NCBI GenBank assembly: GCA_035489015.1
Contig: DATHKR010000005.1
Coordinates: 60,766-124,765 of the forward strand
DNA from: DATFRY01 sp035489015
GTDB taxonomy: Bacteria > Myxococcota_A > Polyangia > Haliangiales > Haliangiaceae
Direction: 5' to 3'
Length of the DNA: 64,000 bases
Position 1 is the first letter of the stretch; each line of letters opens with the position of its first letter. Positions 39,095 through 47,577 of the stretch are shown piece after piece. Both the position numbers and the translations under genes were made by a program. The notes under the pieces are model-generated. The model saw nothing but the letters and a program-made list of their open reading frames with translations. It did no database searches and had not been told where the DNA came from.

Positions 39095-41308
39095 TCAGCG
39101 TGGCTTCGCCGCGGGCGCCTCGAGGGCCCGCGCGGTGGCCTCGAGCAGCGGCTCGGGGCCGACCGGGGCGCCGGTCGCGTTCTTCATCCAGAGGTCGGGG
39201 GTGACCCGGCCGTAGGTCGCCATGCGCTCGAACTCGCGCGCGAAGGTGGCCTTGTCCTTGCCGTGGAGATGGCCCTCGACCTGGAACGCGATGCAGTGGC
39301 CGAGGACGTAGTTGAAGAGGTAGAGCGGGCTGCTGATGGTGTGGCTGTAGATGCCGAGCAAGACGCGGTCCTTGCCGCCCAGGACCGGGGCGTAGTAGCG
39401 GTTCCAGGTCTCCCGGGCCAGGCGCACGGTCGTCTCGCGCAGCTGGGCCGCGGTCGCGTCGGGGTGGTCGTACAGCCAGCGCCACACGTCGAGCTCGACC
39501 AGGGCCGACCCGGCGATCTCGCGCGTGTTCCAGAACTCGTCGAGGACGCGCAGCTTCTCCGCCTCGCCGCCGCGCGGGCGCCGGCCGAGCAGCGCCAGGT
39601 CGCGGGCCTGGAACAGGAACGCGAGCGCCTCGGTGAAGGCGGTGTTGGGCACGCCGGCCAGGAGCGTGTGGTCGACCGAGTAGAGCGAGAAGGTCTGCTC
39701 CACGTTGTGGCCGAGCTCGTGGACCGCGATGTTGTAGCCCTTGTAGTCCATGCCGCTGGCCTCGACCCGGGTGCGCAGGTGGGACTTGTCACCGCGCCGC
39801 TCGGCGCCCATGGCGTGGCCGGCGCCGCGCGACGGATCGACCGCGATCCGCTCGGTCAGGAAGCGCGCCTTGGCCGCGGTGAAGCCGAGCGCGCGGAAGA
39901 TGCGCGGCAGATCCTTGGCGAACGCCTCGGCGCGGCGGTAGCGGGCCCGGGTCGCCTTGTCGAGCTCGGCCTCCGGCACGTCGCCGCCGCCGAACTCGTA
40001 CCAGAGGTCCTCCGGCGCGAGCGGCCGGCCGAGCCGCCTGGACGCCTCGGCGGCCACCTTCTCGCCGAGCGGCGACTCGAGCACCGCGACCAGGAGCGCG
40101 CGCACCCGCGCCTCCGGCATCTCGGCGTCCTCGAACGCGCGCGCGATGTAGGTCGGCGCCACCGGCGCGAACCGGTCGGCCCGGCGGGCGGCGCGGAACA
40201 GCGCGAGCACCCGCTCGAACCGCGTGTCAGGCTCGCGCGCGTCGGACGGCGCGGTGGCCTTCCCCTCGGGCGCGTCCTTCTCGATCGCGTCGGGCGGCGC
40301 GGCGGTGACCGCGTTGGTGAACGGATTCCAGTCCAGCCGCGGGTTGTCGATGACCGCCCTGGGGATCGACTGGGTGACGATCCGCTCCATGATCGCGACG
40401 ATCGTCTTCTGCTTGGCCTGGCCGTCGGCGTCGGCGTAGTTGGCCTTGAGCTCGTCGCGCAGGTTCCAGTGGGTGATGAGCCGCTTGCCCGACGGGAAGC
40501 GGCGCTGCCCGTCCTCGCCGAGGACGTGGTGCATCCACATGTTGTAGCCGGCGATGTACTGCTCCGACGTGGCGGAGGCCGCGGCGAAGCCCTGCACGAT
40601 CTCGCCCGGGACGCGCTTGTCGAACTGCCCGGTAAGGCGCGCCTCGGCCCACTGCCGGCGGGTGTACTTCTCGCCGTCGCGAAGCCGGTCGGCCAGCGTG
40701 GTGACCGGGAAGTTGAGCAGCGCGGCGAACCCGACCTTGCTGGCGAACAGGTCCTCGGTCAGGTGGGCGGACGGCTCGTAGCCGGCCAGGAGCGAGTCGA
40801 CCGGCAGCATCGGGCCGCTCTCCACCTCGGTGGCCCAGCGCACCGAGCGTCCGAGCTCGAGCATGTGCCCCCCGATCTGCTCGAGCTGGTCCTGCAGCCG
40901 GTTGAACAGCGAGTCCACCGCCGCCGGCTCGGCCGCGAACTGCTCGTCGACGAACGCGACCAGGTCGCCGTCGGACGCCCGCCACAACGACGCCACCTGA
41001 TCGACGCCGCGCTCGATGCGGGCGAGCTGACCGTCGCCGTGCTTCTTCAGGAGGGCGGCCTTGGCCGCGGCGACCATCGCGGGAGCGACCGGGCGAACGT
41101 CTTCACCGGAAGACACCGGCCCGGCGCTGCCGTCGTCGCTGGTGGCCTCGCCCGCCGCCTCGCCGCCGGCCGGGGTCGCCGCGGTTCCAGCGGCGTGACC
41201 GGCGCATGCCATGACCGCGCACAGGGAAGACGCGGTCAGCACCGCAGCGAGCGAGACACGACGCTTGGACCGGACGACCAAAAAAAGGAAAGGCGACATG
41301 GGGCGCAT
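39095..41308 (-). CDS. zinc metallopeptidase lipoprotein (M3-like gluzincin)
   Basis: A 737-residue protein with a lipoprotein signal (VLTASSLCAVMACAGHA) and a low-complexity linker. A large helical domain holds the zinc site HELGH at about 529-533 (NIAVHELGHNVEQ). The third ligand is probably the Glu of TEALAFLFQ about 27 residues later. This arrangement is that of M3/M2-type oligopeptidases. It probably trims peptides at the outer-membrane or periplasmic side. The start is ATG 41308; ATG 41299 is also possible. The gene ends 10 bases from the convergent TPR-like gene. Confidence 0.82.
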   Translation of the reverse strand: MRPMSPFLFLVVRSKRRVSLAAVLTASSLCAVMACAGHAAGTAATPAGGEAAGEATSDDGSAGPVSSGEDVRPVAPAMVAAAKAALLKKHGDGQLARIERGVDQVASLWRASDGDLVAFVDEQFAAEPAAVDSLFNRLQDQLEQIGGHMLELGRSVRWATEVESGPMLPVDSLLAGYEPSAHLTEDLFASKVGFAALLNFPVTTLADRLRDGEKYTRRQWAEARLTGQFDKRVPGEIVQGFAAASATSEQYIAGYNMWMHHVLGEDGQRRFPSGKRLITHWNLRDELKANYADADGQAKQKTIVAIMERIVTQSIPRAVIDNPRLDWNPFTNAVTAAPPDAIEKDAPEGKATAPSDAREPDTRFERVLALFRAARRADRFAPVAPTYIARAFEDAEMPEARVRALLVAVLESPLGEKVAAEASRRLGRPLAPEDLWYEFGGGDVPEAELDKATRARYRRAEAFAKDLPRIFRALGFTAAKARFLTERIAVDPSRGAGHAMGAERRGDKSHLRTRVEASGMDYKGYNIAVHELGHNVEQTFSLYSVDHTLLAGVPNTAFTEALAFLFQARDLALLGRRPRGGEAEKLRVLDEFWNTREIAGSALVELDVWRWLYDHPDATAAQLRETTVRLARETWNRYYAPVLGGKDRVLLGIYSHTISSPLYLFNYVLGHCIAFQVEGHLHGKDKATFAREFERMATYGRVTPDLWMKNATGAPVGPEPLLEATARALEAPAAKPR

Positions 41309-41357
41309 GGTGGCAGAGGCCGCCGCGCCCGCGCAACCCGCGGTCCCGTCGGGCGTA

Positions 41358-41921
41358 CTACGTCGCGGGCTTGCGGTGCTGCTCGACCCAGGTCTGGAAC
41401 GCTCGCATGAAGCCGGTCGCGAGCTCCCTGACGCCGGCGTCGATGAGGGCGCCGGCGGCGTCGAAGATCTTGCCGGCGCCGCCGATGTAGGCCTCGGGGT
41501 GGGGCATGGCGGCCACGTTCACCGCCACCAGGACCTGGCGGAGGTGGTGGTTGGCGCCGAAGCCGCCCAGGGCGCCGGGGGAGACGCTGATGACGGCGGC
41601 TGGCTTGCCGTTCCAGATGCTCTTGCCCCACGGCCGCGAGCCGACGTCCATCGCGTTCTTGAGCAGGCCCGGCATGCTGCGGTTGAACTCCGGGGTCACG
41701 AACAGGATCGCGTCGACCGGGGCGAGCGCGGCCCGGAAGCGGGTGAACTGGGCCGGTGGATCGACCTCGAGGTCCTCGTTGTAGAGGGGTAGGTCGCCGA
41801 TGTCGACGCTGGACAGCGTCATGCCGGGCGGCGCCAGCTCGGCCAGCGCTCGCGCCATCTTTCGGTTGAGGGATTCGCGGCGAAGGCTGCCTACGATGAC
41901 GGCCACGTCGATGTCTGGCAT
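41358..41921 (-). CDS. NADPH-dependent FMN reductase (ChrR/YieF-like)
   Basis: A 187-residue flavodoxin-fold reductase. GSLRRESLNRKMA near the N-terminus binds the FMN phosphate. The sequence TPEFNRSMPGLLKNAMDVGS with the following RPW, and VSPGALGGFGANHHLR, are hallmarks of the chromate/quinone reductase group. It works as a soluble dimer or tetramer reducing quinones and other electrophiles. It is last in the five-gene IclR-linked operon, 40 bases after the MetE-like gene, so it may supply reduced flavin or remove a reactive intermediate there. Confidence 0.9.
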   Translation of the reverse strand: MPDIDVAVIVGSLRRESLNRKMARALAELAPPGMTLSSVDIGDLPLYNEDLEVDPPAQFTRFRAALAPVDAILFVTPEFNRSMPGLLKNAMDVGSRPWGKSIWNGKPAAVISVSPGALGGFGANHHLRQVLVAVNVAAMPHPEAYIGGAGKIFDAAGALIDAGVRELATGFMRAFQTWVEQHRKPAT

Positions 41922-41961
41922 GGAGGGCTCCGTTGGGGGATGGGCTATCGGTCGGGTTCGG

Positions 41962-43113
41962 TCACGAGCGGCGCCACAGACGGTCGGTGGCGATGCGGGC
42001 TCCCTCGGTGAGGGCCTGCAGCTTGAGGTAGGCCACGTCGGGGTCGACCGGGCCATAGCCGGCGAAGGTTCCGAAGCCGCAGTCGGTGCCGGCGATGACG
42101 CGCTCGCGACCGACCACATCGGCGAAGCGGCACAGCCGCTCGGCGACGAGCAGCGGGTGCTCGAGGTAGTTCGTGGTCGTGGCGATGACGCCGGGGATGA
42201 GGATGCGGTCGTCCGGCAGCTTCTGCTCGCGGAACACGGTCCACTCGTGGGCGTGGCGCGGGTTGGCCGCCTCGATGAGGAGGGCCTGCACCCTCGCCTT
42301 GACCACGACCGGCAGGAGCAGCTCGAGCGGGACGTCGTGGTGGTGCGGGGCCTCGTAGTTGCCCCAGCAGACGTGCATGCGCACCCGCTCGGGCGGGATG
42401 AAGCGCAGGGCGTGGTTGAGCACCTCGATGTGCCGCTCGGCCCGGCGCAGGAACTCCTCGACGCTCCGGTCCCGGTACATGGTGTGGCGGCCCATCGCGA
42501 GGTCGGGCGCGTCGATCTGGAGCAGGATGCCGTCGGCGACGATGCCCTCGTACTCGTTGCGCATCGCCTCGGCGACCGCCTCCAGGTAGGCGTCCTCGGT
42601 CGGGTAGAAGTCGTTGGGCTGGAAGAGGGCGATGACGCCGGGGGAGGCGGCGTTCATGAACGCCTCGGCGCGCTCGCTCGCCCTCGCGGCGCCGCGCAGG
42701 TTGTCGAGGTCGGCGCGGAGCGGCTCGAGGCTCCTGGTCCCGATCGGGCCGACGCAGCGAGGGCGGGTGTACTGCGCGGTCGAGCCGAGCGCGGCCAGGC
42801 GCTGGAGGATGCGGGGGAACTCGATCAGGTCCTGGCCCGGCTCGCGCGGCGTGTCGCCCGCGAACCCGGTCAGGCGGTCCTTGATGTAGGTGGCGTAGCT
42901 GATCTTGCTCATCTCGCCGTCGCTGACGACGTCGACGCCGGCGGCTGCCTGTCGCCGCACCGCGTCGTGCACGGCCTCGGCGATGACCCGATCGGCCGCC
43001 ACCGGGTCGGCGACGTCGTAGCGCTCGCGCGCGAACAGCACGTCGGTCACGGCCTGCGAGCGCGGCAGGCTTCCCACGTGGGTGGTGAGGATCCGGTCGG
43101 TGCTCGACTGCAC
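41962..43113 (-). CDS. MetE C-terminal-like (cobalamin-independent methionine synthase family II) protein
   Basis: A 383-residue TIM-barrel protein of the zinc-dependent methyltransferase family. It has TTHVGSLPRS at the N-terminus, VVSDGEMSK, LLQIDAPDLAMGRH, MHVCWGNYEAPHHHDVPLE and GTDCGFGTFAGYG; His/Cys of HVCWGN and TDCGFG are expected zinc ligands. It lacks the MetE N-terminal half and is in a catabolic operon, so methionine synthesis is unlikely. Related stand-alone proteins act on alkyl-thiol or methyl-transfer chemistry. GTG 43113 has GAGG six bases upstream, overlapping the end of the VOC gene. Confidence 0.85.
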   Translation of the reverse strand: MQSSTDRILTTHVGSLPRSQAVTDVLFARERYDVADPVAADRVIAEAVHDAVRRQAAAGVDVVSDGEMSKISYATYIKDRLTGFAGDTPREPGQDLIEFPRILQRLAALGSTAQYTRPRCVGPIGTRSLEPLRADLDNLRGAARASERAEAFMNAASPGVIALFQPNDFYPTEDAYLEAVAEAMRNEYEGIVADGILLQIDAPDLAMGRHTMYRDRSVEEFLRRAERHIEVLNHALRFIPPERVRMHVCWGNYEAPHHHDVPLELLLPVVVKARVQALLIEAANPRHAHEWTVFREQKLPDDRILIPGVIATTTNYLEHPLLVAERLCRFADVVGRERVIAGTDCGFGTFAGYGPVDPDVAYLKLQALTEGARIATDRLWRRS

Positions 43114-43121
43114 GCGATGCC

Positions 43122-43658
43122 TCAGCGGTACGTGTTGTTCGACGTGTGGTCGCCGGCCAGCCAGCGCGCGAGGTCGGCGTGAGCGGTGGCTCGCCGGGCG
43201 GCGTTGATCGCGTCGACCTCCGGGTGGTCGACGGTGAACTCGACGATCATCCCGTCCGGATCCACCGCGTAGACCGAGCGGCAATAGCCGTGCTCGAGGA
43301 CGTAGGTCTGCGGCTCCTGGTAGCCGGCCGCGGCCAGGCGCTCCTCGATGCCGGCCTGGACGTCGGCGTCGACCTTGAGCGCGATGTGATGGAAGGGCGT
43401 CTCCGGCATCTTCGGCCCGAACAGGTCCTGGTCCTCCTGGTGGGCGAACTTGAAGAAGGCGAGCGCGCCGCCGTCGGCCAGGCCGAAGAACAGGTGACAG
43501 TAGGTGCGCTCGGCGCCGAACAGCTCGTCCGTCTCGCACCACGCGGCGAGCAGGGGCAGGCCGATCACGTCCTCGTAGAACCGGCGCGTGCGCTCGAGGT
43601 CGGTCGAGACGTAGGCGGTGTGGTGGAGCCGGGCGGGGAGCTTGGCAGCGGCTTTCAT
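43122..43658 (-). CDS. VOC-family (glyoxalase/dioxygenase superfamily) protein
   Basis: A 178-residue two-repeat betaalphabetabetabeta protein. Likely metal ligands are in LHHTAYVSTDLERTRRFYED (His), TPFHHIALKV (His) and MIVEFTVDHPE (Glu), the usual 2-His-1-Glu set of extradiol dioxygenases, glyoxalases and epimerases. The substrate cannot be read. GGAG precedes ATG 43658. It sits 23 bases after the CoA transferase gene and 8 bases before the MetE-like gene, so it belongs to the same catabolic operon. Confidence 0.88.
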   Translation of the reverse strand: MKAAAKLPARLHHTAYVSTDLERTRRFYEDVIGLPLLAAWCETDELFGAERTYCHLFFGLADGGALAFFKFAHQEDQDLFGPKMPETPFHHIALKVDADVQAGIEERLAAAGYQEPQTYVLEHGYCRSVYAVDPDGMIVEFTVDHPEVDAINAARRATAHADLARWLAGDHTSNNTYR

Positions 43659-43681
43659 CGCATGTGTCTCCGTGCAGGGGG

Positions 43682-44836
43682 TCAGTCGGCGAGGGCTGGC
43701 CAGTGGCCGGCGCCCGCCAGGGCGTGCCGGATGGCGGGGCCGTGCTCGTCGAGCAGCGGCGCCCCGCGGACGTGGTTGGCGCGCTCGCCGTCGAACTGGA
43801 CGGCCGGTCTCACCGCCTGCGTGCCGCCGTGCGCGCCCCGCACCGGCACGATGAGGTCGAGGTGGCTGACTTGTGGATCGGCGACGACCTCGTCGACCCG
43901 GTGGATCGGGGCGAACGGCACGTCGCAGCGGCCGAGCCGCTCGACCCACTCCTCCATCGGCCGCCGCGCGAACAGCTGGTCGAGCGCCGCGTTCAGCGCC
44001 TCGTAGTTGTCGATGCGGGCCTGCCGGGTGGCGAAGCGCGGGTCGGCGCGGAGCTGGTCCGACTCGAGCGCGCGGACCAGGCCGTCCCAGAACTTCTCGA
44101 GCGACGAGAGGTGGATCGCGAGCAGCCCGCCGTCGGCGGTGCGCAGGATGTAGGCCTGGGCCAGGCGCGGGCGGTCGCTCGAGCGCGGCACCTGGCCGAG
44201 CGCGAACAGCGCGGCGAACGGCTCGACCGAGAAGTGAGCCATCGCCTCGAGCATCGACACCTCGACCCGGCGGCCGCGGCCGGTCCGGCTGCGCTCGAAG
44301 AGCGCGCCGAGCACGCCGTAGGCGGCATAGATGCCGGTGATCGCGTCGGCCAGCGCCGGGCCCAGGAAGCGCGGCCGCTCGGGGTCGACCACGACGCTGA
44401 GGAAGCCGCTCAGCGCCTGCGCCACCGAGTCGTAGCTCGGCCGATCCGCGTACGGACCGGTCGACCCGAAGCCGCTGATCGAGCAGTAGACCAGCCGCGG
44501 GTTGAGCTCCTGCAGGCGCGGCGTGCCGGCGCCGAGCCGGTCCGCGGTGCCCGGGCGGAAGTTCTGGATGTAGACGTCGGCCTCGACGATCAGGCGATCG
44601 AACAGCGCGCGGTCCGCGTCGCGGGCGAGGTCGAGCGCGACGCTCCGCTTGTTGCGGTTGTAGGCCTGGAAGTGAGGCGAGAGCTGGCCGCCCTGATAGC
44701 TGCGGTACGGGTCTCCGGTCGGGCTCTCGATCTTGATGACGTCGGCGCCGAGGTCGGCCAGCATCATCCCGGCGCACGGGCCGGTGATGAAGGTGCCCTG
44801 CTCGACGATCCGGACTCCGGCCAGGACGGGCGTCAT
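43682..44836 (-). CDS. CaiB/BaiF family III CoA transferase
   Basis: A 384-residue CoA transferase. It has LAGVRIVEQGTFITGPCAGM, LADLGADVIKIESPTGDPYR, NRNKRSVALDL, NFRPGTADRLGAG and SISGFGSTGPYADRPSYDSV, where the Asp (about 136) aligns with the catalytic Asp that forms the acyl anhydride. A C-terminal PIHRVDEVVADPQV block completes the family pattern. It activates a carboxylic acid as its CoA ester. It lies six bases downstream of the citryl-CoA-lyase-like gene, suggesting its product is the substrate of that lyase. Confidence 0.93.
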   Translation of the reverse strand: MTPVLAGVRIVEQGTFITGPCAGMMLADLGADVIKIESPTGDPYRSYQGGQLSPHFQAYNRNKRSVALDLARDADRALFDRLIVEADVYIQNFRPGTADRLGAGTPRLQELNPRLVYCSISGFGSTGPYADRPSYDSVAQALSGFLSVVVDPERPRFLGPALADAITGIYAAYGVLGALFERSRTGRGRRVEVSMLEAMAHFSVEPFAALFALGQVPRSSDRPRLAQAYILRTADGGLLAIHLSSLEKFWDGLVRALESDQLRADPRFATRQARIDNYEALNAALDQLFARRPMEEWVERLGRCDVPFAPIHRVDEVVADPQVSHLDLIVPVRGAHGGTQAVRPAVQFDGERANHVRGAPLLDEHGPAIRHALAGAGHWPALAD

Positions 44837-44842
44837 GTCCCG

Positions 44843-45694
44843 TCACCGATCCCGGCGGACGAAGCCGTCAGGCGAGGGGCCGTCGTATTCGATCGCGGCG
44901 GCGCCGGCGTGGGACAGCGTGAACCCGATCGGCCGCTCCTGCTCCTCGAGGAGGTGGGCGACCAGGCTGGCGGTGCGGGCCAGGATGGGCACGCCCTTGA
45001 GCGCGAGCAGCGGATAGCCGGCGTCGAGCAGGGTGGCCGGGATGGCGGCCGAGATGTTCATCGCCAGCGGCTTGCCGGACAGCGCCGGCAGCACCCGCCC
45101 GATCGCGATGGCCGCGTCGACGTGGCGGCCGGCGCAGCCGACCTGGCCGGCCAGCTCGATCAGGCGCTCGGCTCGCGGGTCGCGCCCCTTGTGCAGCGGA
45201 TGGCCGTAGCCGGGCACCGCCCGCCCGTCGGTGAGCAGCTCGCTCACCGCCGCGGCCGCCGCGTCGTCGATCGTCGAGCCGGCGGTCGTCGAGCCGTCGG
45301 TCGTCGAGCCGGCGACCGCCGGGCCGTCCGCGCGCGCGAGCACGTCGGCGAGCAGCCGGCCCGCCGCCTCGGACGCGCCGAGGATGACGGAGCCGCAGCC
45401 GAGGATGCCGGCCGCCACGGCGCCCTGGAGCGACTCGGGCGCGGCCGCCAGGGTCAGGCGGCTGGCCTGGACGCTCGGGACCAGGCCGTGCTCGGCGATG
45501 GCGACCAGCGCGGCGTCGAGCACCGCCCGCTGGGCCGGACCCGGCAGCTGGCCGGTGACCAGCAGCCAGATGTGATCGGTGAAGCCGATGTGGCCGATGA
45601 GCTCGGCGCACAGGTCGCGGCCGCGAACCAGGATGGTCTCCTCGTTCGAGGACGAGATGGCGGTCGACCGGTGAGCCTGGCGGCCGATCTTCAC
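44843..45694 (-). CDS. citrate synthase-fold protein, citryl-CoA lyase-like
   Basis: A 283-residue short citrate-synthase-family protein. It has ELIGHIGFTDHIWLLVTGQL, GAVAAGILGCGSVILGASEA, AVPGYGHPLHKGRDPRAERL (catalytic-type His), LKGVPILARTASLVAHLLEE and RPIGFTLSHAGA. The small size and the absence of the full N-terminal domain fit a citryl-CoA lyase rather than a citrate synthase. A GST-rich insertion (about 130-145) is encoded by a 15-bp tandem repeat. First gene of the operon; its start is 24 bases from an IclR-type palindrome. Confidence 0.88.
   Translation of the reverse strand: MKIGRQAHRSTAISSSNEETILVRGRDLCAELIGHIGFTDHIWLLVTGQLPGPAQRAVLDAALVAIAEHGLVPSVQASRLTLAAAPESLQGAVAAGILGCGSVILGASEAAGRLLADVLARADGPAVAGSTTDGSTTAGSTIDDAAAAAVSELLTDGRAVPGYGHPLHKGRDPRAERLIELAGQVGCAGRHVDAAIAIGRVLPALSGKPLAMNISAAIPATLLDAGYPLLALKGVPILARTASLVAHLLEEQERPIGFTLSHAGAAAIEYDGPSPDGFVRRDR
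45270..45314 (-). repeat. 15-bp coding tandem repeat, three units
   Basis: Units of GTCGTCGAGCCGGCG (one with T for G, the first starting with A) inside the citryl-CoA-lyase-like gene. They are read on the minus strand as Gly-Ser-Thr repeats in a surface loop. Length variation here would not break the frame. Confidence 0.75.
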
Positions 45695-45717
45695 GCCGCG
45701 CCGTCCTTCGAGGAGAA

Positions 45718-45734
45718 ATTTCGCATGGCGAAAT
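45718..45734. promoter_or_regulatory. IclR-type operator 1, by the catabolic operon
   Basis: ATTTCGC-ATG-GCGAAAT, perfect seven-base arms with a three-base spacer, 24 bases upstream of the first operon gene (start 45694). The AT-rich arms stand out in this GC-rich sequence. It is a likely site for the divergent IclR-family regulator. Confidence 0.8.
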
Positions 45735-45814
45735 CCGACGCGTCCCTACGGCCCATGCTGTGACAGCGCTGGTGCCGCTGTCAAGGCTCGGTCCGGCGCT
45801 CCCGGCTCTTCCAT

Positions 45815-45831
45815 ATTTCGCATAGCGAAAT
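45815..45831. promoter_or_regulatory. IclR-type operator 2, by the regulator gene
   Basis: ATTTCGC-ATA-GCGAAAT, the same arms as operator 1 with a different spacer base. It ends 11 bases before the IclR ATG (45843). Centre-to-centre spacing from operator 1 is 97 bases. Its place suggests autoregulation and perhaps looping with operator 1. Confidence 0.8.
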
Positions 45832-45842
45832 ACACTCGGGCG

Positions 45843-46649
45843 ATGCCCTCTCGAAGGAGCGCCGGCCGCCGCGAGGTGATGGGCGGCCTGGCCAAGGGAC
45901 TCCACGTGATCCGCGCGTTCAGCCGCGAGGCACCCGCGCTGAGCCTGAGCGAGGTCGCCGCGGTCGCGAAGCTGCCGGCCGCCACCGCCCGCCGCTGCCT
46001 GCACACCCTGGAGGAGCTCGGCTACGTGACTCGCTCGGGGCGGGTGTTCCTGCTCCGCCCGAAGGTGCTGGAGCTCGGCGCCGGCTACCTCGACTCGATG
46101 GACATCGAGAGCCTCACCAGGACCCACCTCGAGGACCTGGCCACCCGGACCGGCGACTCGGCGGCGATGACCGTGCTCGACGGCACCGACATCGTGTACG
46201 TGGCGCGCGCGTCGGTGCGCACCCTCATGAGGCTCGAGGCGCACGTCGGCAGCCGCTTCCCGGCCTACCCGACCTCGATGGGGCGAGTCCTCCTGGCCGG
46301 CCTCGGCCGCGAGGGGCTCGAGACGTACTTCCAGGACGCGATCCTCAGCCCGCTCACCAAGCACACGGTCACCGACCGGGCGAAGCTGGCAAAGCTGATC
46401 GGCGAGTGCCGGCGCGCCGGCTACTCCGCCGTCGAGGACGAGCTGGCCTACGGGGTCGTCGCGGTCGCGGTGCCGGTCCTCGACGGTGCCGGGCGGGTGG
46501 TGGCGGCGATCAACAGCTCGAGTCACTCCAAGAAGATCTCTCGCGCCCAGCTCGCCCGCGATCGAGTCGCCATGCTGCGCGAGGTCAGCCGCCTCATCTC
46601 GGCCGAGCTCCGGCGCCTCCCGGGCCTCTCGCTCAGCGCCCAGAGGTGA
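45843..46649 (+). CDS. IclR-family transcriptional regulator
   Basis: A 268-residue regulator. A winged HTH lies at about 10-75 (GGLAKGLHVIRAFSREAPAL, LSEVAAVAKLPAATARRCLH, LEELGYVTRSGRVFLL). The IclR effector domain lies at about 90-255 (VLDGTDIVYVARAS, GSRFPAYPTSMGRVLLAG, YGVVAVAVPVLDGAGRVVAA), close to the PcaR/PobR subgroup that senses aromatic or organic acids. It is divergent from the catabolic operon with two palindromes between. It probably represses or activates that operon in response to its substrate. The gene end overlaps the convergent membrane-fusion gene by 17 bases. Confidence 0.93.
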   Translation: MPSRRSAGRREVMGGLAKGLHVIRAFSREAPALSLSEVAAVAKLPAATARRCLHTLEELGYVTRSGRVFLLRPKVLELGAGYLDSMDIESLTRTHLEDLATRTGDSAAMTVLDGTDIVYVARASVRTLMRLEAHVGSRFPAYPTSMGRVLLAGLGREGLETYFQDAILSPLTKHTVTDRAKLAKLIGECRRAGYSAVEDELAYGVVAVAVPVLDGAGRVVAAINSSSHSKKISRAQLARDRVAMLREVSRLISAELRRLPGLSLSAQR

Positions 46650-47577
46650 CGGCGGTCGCGCCGTCCCCGCATGGCCCGGACGACGAGCGCCGCACGCGGG
46701 CGTCCAGCCCGGGCTGGAGCCCGACGGTGACCGCAGGATCCAGCGCGGCGTCGATGAAGACGCGCTGCGACGGCTGATCGAGCTCCGGCGCGATCTGCTC
46801 GATCACCGCCGGGATGGCGGGCAGCCCGTCCACCTCGGCGACGACCCGACAGCCCGGGCGGAGCGCGCGCGCGGCGTCCGGCGCCGCGGCGAAGCGGAGG
46901 CGCAGCGCACCGCCGCCGATCAGGCGCACGACCGGCGTCAGCGGGCCGACCGCCGCGCCGCGGTCGCGGTAGCGCGCGCCCACCGCGCCGTCGAACGGCG
47001 CCGACAGCGCGGCGCTGCGGAGCCGGGTCCGGGCCCGGTCGACCCGGGTCTCGGCCTGGGCGATCGCCGCGACCAGCTCTCCTCGCGCCGCCCTGGCCGA
47101 CGAGAGGGCGAAGCCAGCCTCCTCGAGGACACGACGCGCGCTGGTCCCCGCAGCGACCGCCTGCCGTTCGATGTGCACCCGTCGGCGCGCGCTGCGGATC
47201 TCCACCGCGATGCGCGGACCACGCGCGCGCGTCTCTCGCAGGGCGGCGAGCGCGGCGTCGAGCTCCTCGCGAAGCGGGCGCTCCTCGAGGAGGGCGACCA
47301 CCTGACCGGCCACGACCCGATCGCCCGGTCGCACCGCGACCTCGGCCAGCACGCCGTCGAAGTCGGGCGCCAGGTCGACCGACCTGGCCGGGGCGATCAC
47401 GCCGGTCCAGGCGGGCGGCGGAGCCGCGTCGGTCGTGGGCGCGGGCAGGGGCGCGGCGAGGGGCCGGGCGAGGGGCGCGGCGGCCGGCTCGCGATCCGGT
47501 CCAGGCCCGGCGCGACAGCCCATCGCCCAGAGCGCCGCCGCCAGGGCGAGGCTCGCCCGGCACGCTCTGGCGGTCAC
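46633..47577 (-). CDS. HlyD/RND-type membrane-fusion lipoprotein of the lanthipeptide exporter
   Basis: A 314-residue periplasmic adaptor with a lipoprotein signal (SLALAAALWAMGC, Cys at 21) and a Pro/Ala linker. The first lipoyl/barrel-sandwich half (RSVDLAPDFDGVLAEVAVRP, GDRVVAGQVVALLEE) is followed by a coiled-coil hairpin of about 80 residues. The second half is LSAPFDGAVGARYRDRGAAV, with a beta-barrel after it. GTG 47577 overlaps the stop of the ABC exporter gene (GTGA), so it is translated with it. It would link the exporter to an outer-membrane channel; no TolC gene is present in the window. Confidence 0.85.
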   Translation of the reverse strand: MTARACRASLALAAALWAMGCRAGPGPDREPAAAPLARPLAAPLPAPTTDAAPPPAWTGVIAPARSVDLAPDFDGVLAEVAVRPGDRVVAGQVVALLEERPLREELDAALAALRETRARGPRIAVEIRSARRRVHIERQAVAAGTSARRVLEEAGFALSSARAARGELVAAIAQAETRVDRARTRLRSAALSAPFDGAVGARYRDRGAAVGPLTPVVRLIGGGALRLRFAAAPDAARALRPGCRVVAEVDGLPAIPAVIEQIAPELDQPSQRVFIDAALDPAVTVGLQPGLDARVRRSSSGPCGDGATAVTSGR

